Below, piece after piece: positions 61,123 through 64,000 of a stretch of DNA of 64,000 bases. The notes below the pieces were generated by a model that was given only the letters and a program-made list of their open reading frames with translations, was not told the DNA's origin and did no database searches. Both the position numbers and the translations under genes were made by a program. The DNA comes from Candidatus Rokuibacteriota bacterium (GTDB taxonomy: Bacteria; Methylomirabilota; Methylomirabilia; Rokubacteriales; CSP1-6). Position 1 is the stretch's first letter. Every line of letters begins with the position of its first letter. Location: positions 1 to 64,000 of the forward strand of contig QHSX01000057.1 in the NCBI GenBank assembly GCA_003221695.1, in the 5' to 3' direction.

Positions 61123-61684
61123 TCTTCCACTCCCGAGCGCACGGCAACCATGGCTCAGGCTAGGCTCGACGGCAAATAGCCGAATATCAGGTGGTTTGAG
61201 CGGTCGGTATAGGGAGAATACCCGGAGCCTAGTCGGGAAACACCCGAGAAGCCTATTGCCCAGCCCACCCTCGTGTGATATGGCTTTCCGCGCGTTCAGA
61301 CTGGAGGCTCGCCCACGAGGAACTCTTGGTGTGTGGTCCTCTGGACCGGGGGCGCGTGACAGCGCGCGTTTGGCAGCCTCGTGCCATTTGCTGGCAGCTG
61401 TTGTGGCTGGAACGCACGCGCGACAGGCATCGCGCGGACAACGAGACGTTTGCCGGCGTACGCCCGGCCTCGCCGGACGGGGACGTCAACGGGGATGTCA
61501 TTTGAAGGGAGCTGCTGAAGTGCTGGGGTATTCTCGGGGACGCGTCTCACTCTGTGGCGTGCAGTACGGCGGTCCGCACTCCCGCTTTGTCCGGTGGTTG
61601 CCCCGGCACCAACTCGACCTCCCGCACATCGAACGCCGAGTCGTCATCCGCCGCGGCAGCGCGGCGAACGAGAGGGCATGACAC
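61123..61684. other. Intergenic region, nothing supported
   Basis: About 560 bases with overlapping open frames in several phases and no recognisable domain, signal or codon bias. I see no RNA gene, terminator or clear promoter in it. Confidence 0.5.
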
Positions 61685-62014
61685 ATGAGAAGTGCTCACC
61701 TTGTCATCGCGCTGATCGGCGTCGGCTGTGTTCTCCTCGCCGTGGGCATCGGCTTCGCGGAGCAGAGCAACTTCACGCTGGCACCGCAGCAGTCGGTCGC
61801 CGTCGGCCACTACACGGTGACCTACGTGGGGCTCACGAACGGCGGCTGGCCGGCATACACGCTGTATCTCCAAGGGGGCGGCAGACTCGCGGCGTTTCCG
61901 CCGAATCCGCTTCCGGCTACATGCTGCGACTATCTGTTTCAGAACGTTTCGATCACGACCACGGCGATTGCCCCTGGTGGGGCGACCGTCGCCGGTGTCA
62001 TCACGGTCCGCTGA
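61685..62014 (+). CDS. Small exported protein of unknown function
   Basis: A 109-residue protein with a signal peptide or single membrane helix (LVIALIGVGCVLLAVGIGFA) and a beta-rich mature part (SVAVGHYTVTYVGLTNGGWPAYTLYLQGGG) with two adjacent cysteines (CC). A GAGAGGG site precedes the ATG. It lies 100 bases upstream of the large surface protein and may belong to the same unit. Confidence 0.65.
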   Translation: MRSAHLVIALIGVGCVLLAVGIGFAEQSNFTLAPQQSVAVGHYTVTYVGLTNGGWPAYTLYLQGGGRLAAFPPNPLPATCCDYLFQNVSITTTAIAPGGATVAGVITVR

Positions 62015-62114
62015 TGCACACGTCGCCGTCCCGACTTCGGACGATCGGTGAGCGAAGCCCGATCGAACACAGTCGAGAAACCGCGGACGGAGAACGACAT
62101 CGAGGATGCCGACG

Positions 62115-64000
62115 ATGAGATCACACAGCAGCCGGTTGGCGTTCATGACCGTGATCGCGGCGCTGGCCCTGGCCACCGAGGCGGTCGCGACGGAGCTGCA
62201 GTTCGCCGAAAAACGCTCGCACACGAATGTCGTGGCCGCCGGCGTGGGTGGGCTCCGGAATCAGATGTCAGGGTCCATCACGATCAGCGGAGCGTCGGGC
62301 ACGGTGACGAAGGCCTATCTCTACTGGCAGGGGCCAACGAATTCGACGTCACCGACCGTCAACAGCTCGATCACCGTCAATGGCACTCCGGTGGTCGGCT
62401 CGAACATCGGGTTCGGGCACGACTGCAACTGGGGCTTTTCCAACAGTCAGGCCTATCGAGCGGACGTGACCGCGATCGTGACCGGTAATGGCACCTATTC
62501 ACTCACCGGCTTCAAGATCGATTCGTCGGAAACGGCGAACGGTGCCAACACGAACGGAGCGTCGCTCATCGTCTTTTCCAACGGCGGCGCCGTCACGAGC
62601 CGGCGCGACGTCTACCTGTTCCACGGAAACGATACCAACGTTGCCACCGCGTTCGATGGCACCGGCTGGCATGCGACGCTGTCCGGAATCAACTACTCGG
62701 CGGGCACGGCGAACCTGCAGGTTCACGTCGGCGACGGACAAGATTTCGGTCCGGACCAGCCGGACAAGCCGCTGTTGCTGAACGGAAACCAGCTCACGCC
62801 ATCGACGTTCGACGGCAATACCGTCCCTTCCACGAACACTGGGCCGAACAACAACGGCAACTTGTGGGACATCCGCAGCTACTCCGTCTCGTCGTTTCTC
62901 GCGGCGGGTTCGAACACGCTGACCGCCGATGAATCGTTCGATTGCCTCGCCCTCGTCGCCGTCGTCGTCGATGTGCCGAATACGAACCAGGCGCCGGTTG
63001 CGACTGCCGATCAGTACGTCGTCAACGTCGGACAGACGCTGACGGTCGGGGCACCCGGTGTCCTCGCCAACGACGTCGACCCCGACGGCGATCCGTTGAC
63101 GGCGCAGCTCGTGAGCGGTCCCTTGCATGCTGCCACCGGAGGTTTCACGCTGAATTCCGACGGATCGTTCACCTATACGCCGGCGGCCGGTTTCACCGGC
63201 ACCGATTCGTTCACGTATACGGCGAACGACGGAGCCTCTTTCGAGGGGCCTCCGCCCGCCTCCAGCATCGGATTCGTGACGATCAAAGTGAACGATCCCA
63301 ACGCTCAGACCGCGAACGTCCAGAACTTCAGCTCGACGTGCGAGGTGACGCTCAACCTGACGTTCAATGCCGGGACGACCGATACGTTCGTCATCCGCCC
63401 GACGGACTTCCATAAATCTTGGCACTGCCATCTGCTGAATTTGACGACAGGGCAGGAAGTTCCGCCGAAGAGCGTTCATGGCGCGCCCGGCATCACGCTC
63501 CAGATCGATCCTACTGTTCCCGGCGACCTGCAGAAGCTGCTGGCCGGCCAAACAGCAACGTTCGAGGCGCGCGGCAACCTGTGCCAGGTCTTCGATATCA
63601 CCGACGGCAACTACAAGGCCTCATGCAGTGCCGAGAACTCCATCACCGACCCAACGGTTGATCCAGCGGGCAACTGTATCGATCCGAACACGACCGGATG
63701 CCTCGGTGCGCCCATCCGTACGTATGTGGCGCCGGCGCAGGACCTTCTCTTCGGCGCGACCGGCGGCTCGATCGCGCCCGGAGACCAGTGCCCGACGCTG
63801 GATGGCGGCGCAGGCGAAGGTGCCGCCGGAACTGGGTGTCCGATCGCCTATCAGCTCCTCGTGACCCTCAACAAGCATGCGCTCGCGAACGTAGCTGTTC
63901 GCATCTTCTCTCGGAACAATCCGAGCTTCCTTCAGGTGACCGGCGGCGACAAGAACCCGCCGTCGACGCTGTACCCGAAGATCTACGAGGCCGATCAGGG
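62115..64000 (+). CDS. Large surface protein, partial (cut by window edge)
   Basis: At least 628 residues without a stop, running off the right edge. The N-terminal signal peptide (RLAFMTVIAALALATEAVA) is followed by a beta-rich domain (about 30-290: TKAYLYWQGPT, GHDCNWGFSN, SLIVFSNGGAV), one Ig-like/Big_9 cadherin-type domain (about 293-390: NQAPVATADQYVVNVGQTLTVGAPGVLANDVDPDGDPL...GSFTYTPAAGFTGTDSFTYTANDG), then a further domain containing many cysteines (SCEVTLNL..., CHLLNL, CQVFDI, CPTLDGG, CPIAY). Extracellular adhesion or surface structure is likely. Length of the rest is unknown. Confidence 0.85.
   Translation, partial: MRSHSSRLAFMTVIAALALATEAVATELQFAEKRSHTNVVAAGVGGLRNQMSGSITISGASGTVTKAYLYWQGPTNSTSPTVNSSITVNGTPVVGSNIGFGHDCNWGFSNSQAYRADVTAIVTGNGTYSLTGFKIDSSETANGANTNGASLIVFSNGGAVTSRRDVYLFHGNDTNVATAFDGTGWHATLSGINYSAGTANLQVHVGDGQDFGPDQPDKPLLLNGNQLTPSTFDGNTVPSTNTGPNNNGNLWDIRSYSVSSFLAAGSNTLTADESFDCLALVAVVVDVPNTNQAPVATADQYVVNVGQTLTVGAPGVLANDVDPDGDPLTAQLVSGPLHAATGGFTLNSDGSFTYTPAAGFTGTDSFTYTANDGASFEGPPPASSIGFVTIKVNDPNAQTANVQNFSSTCEVTLNLTFNAGTTDTFVIRPTDFHKSWHCHLLNLTTGQEVPPKSVHGAPGITLQIDPTVPGDLQKLLAGQTATFEARGNLCQVFDITDGNYKASCSAENSITDPTVDPAGNCIDPNTTGCLGAPIRTYVAPAQDLLFGATGGSIAPGDQCPTLDGGAGEGAAGTGCPIAYQLLVTLNKHALANVAVRIFSRNNPSFLQVTGGDKNPPSTLYPKIYEADQ

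Noticed and set aside
61275-61505. Possible small gene in the 61123-61684 gap
   Set aside because: Competing frames on both strands, no ribosome site and no recognisable domain.

Overview
The window is a high-GC, gene-dense stretch of a Gram-negative bacterial chromosome. It encodes outer-membrane and periplasmic machinery: a TonB-like protein, a porin, RND pumps, RlpA and lipoproteins. The housekeeping order thrS-infC-rpmI-rplT-pheS-pheT-zapA-ssrS-rny-ymdB-folD-xseA-xseB-ispA-eno-ftsB, together with the style of the accessory genes, suggests Methylomirabilota (Rokubacteria/NC10-like) or a deltaproteobacterial relative. That taxonomy is inference. No rRNA, insertion sequence, CRISPR array or phage gene was seen.

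Layout. 0-2.1 kb: a GAF protein, a small Arg-rich protein and a NarL-type response regulator. 2.2-12.8 kb: an envelope cluster with two CzcA-type RND permeases, a truncated adaptor lipoprotein, a coiled-coil porin (LbtU-like) and secreted beta proteins. 12.8-17.3 kb: an OmpR-type two-component system with PepSY proteins, and a duplicated secreted family of which one copy carries an internal deletion. 17.3-20.5 kb: PAP2 phosphatase, VTT membrane protein and two more members of the Arg-rich family. 20.5-22.2 kb: a two-subunit Rieske dioxygenase resembling terephthalate 1,2-dioxygenase. 22.4-32.7 kb: a Vgb-like propeller, a GT39-like membrane protein, a sigma-54 activator, a choice-of-anchor P protein, HtrA, RlpA and a lytic transglycosylase operon. 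32.8-35.9 kb: a small peptide, a cNMP-binding protein and a PqqD/M50-like protein (RiPP-like). 35.9-40.4 kb: amidase, a second VTT protein, aroF with a leader-peptide attenuator, and a TonB-like protein. 40.4-55.7 kb: tRNA-Val and the long translation/division/RNA/isoprenoid/glycolysis gene block. 55.7-64 kb: glycosyltransferase, GH88-like hydrolase, tRNA-fMet, then a less GC-rich segment with a thioesterase, an EamA transporter and the start of a large Ig-like surface protein cut by the window edge.

Most notable: (1) a transcription attenuator before aroF, with a leader peptide holding six aromatic residues, alternative hairpins and an intrinsic terminator; (2) four dispersed copies of a small unnamed domain with an ERR...ERRxxDRR signature; (3) several -24/-12 (sigma-54) motifs clustered around a sigma-54 activator gene; (4) a RiPP-like locus whose M50 motif has lost its catalytic glutamate; (5) translation-start oddities: AUC for infC, and no AUG/GUG/UUG available for a TGS-less thrS.
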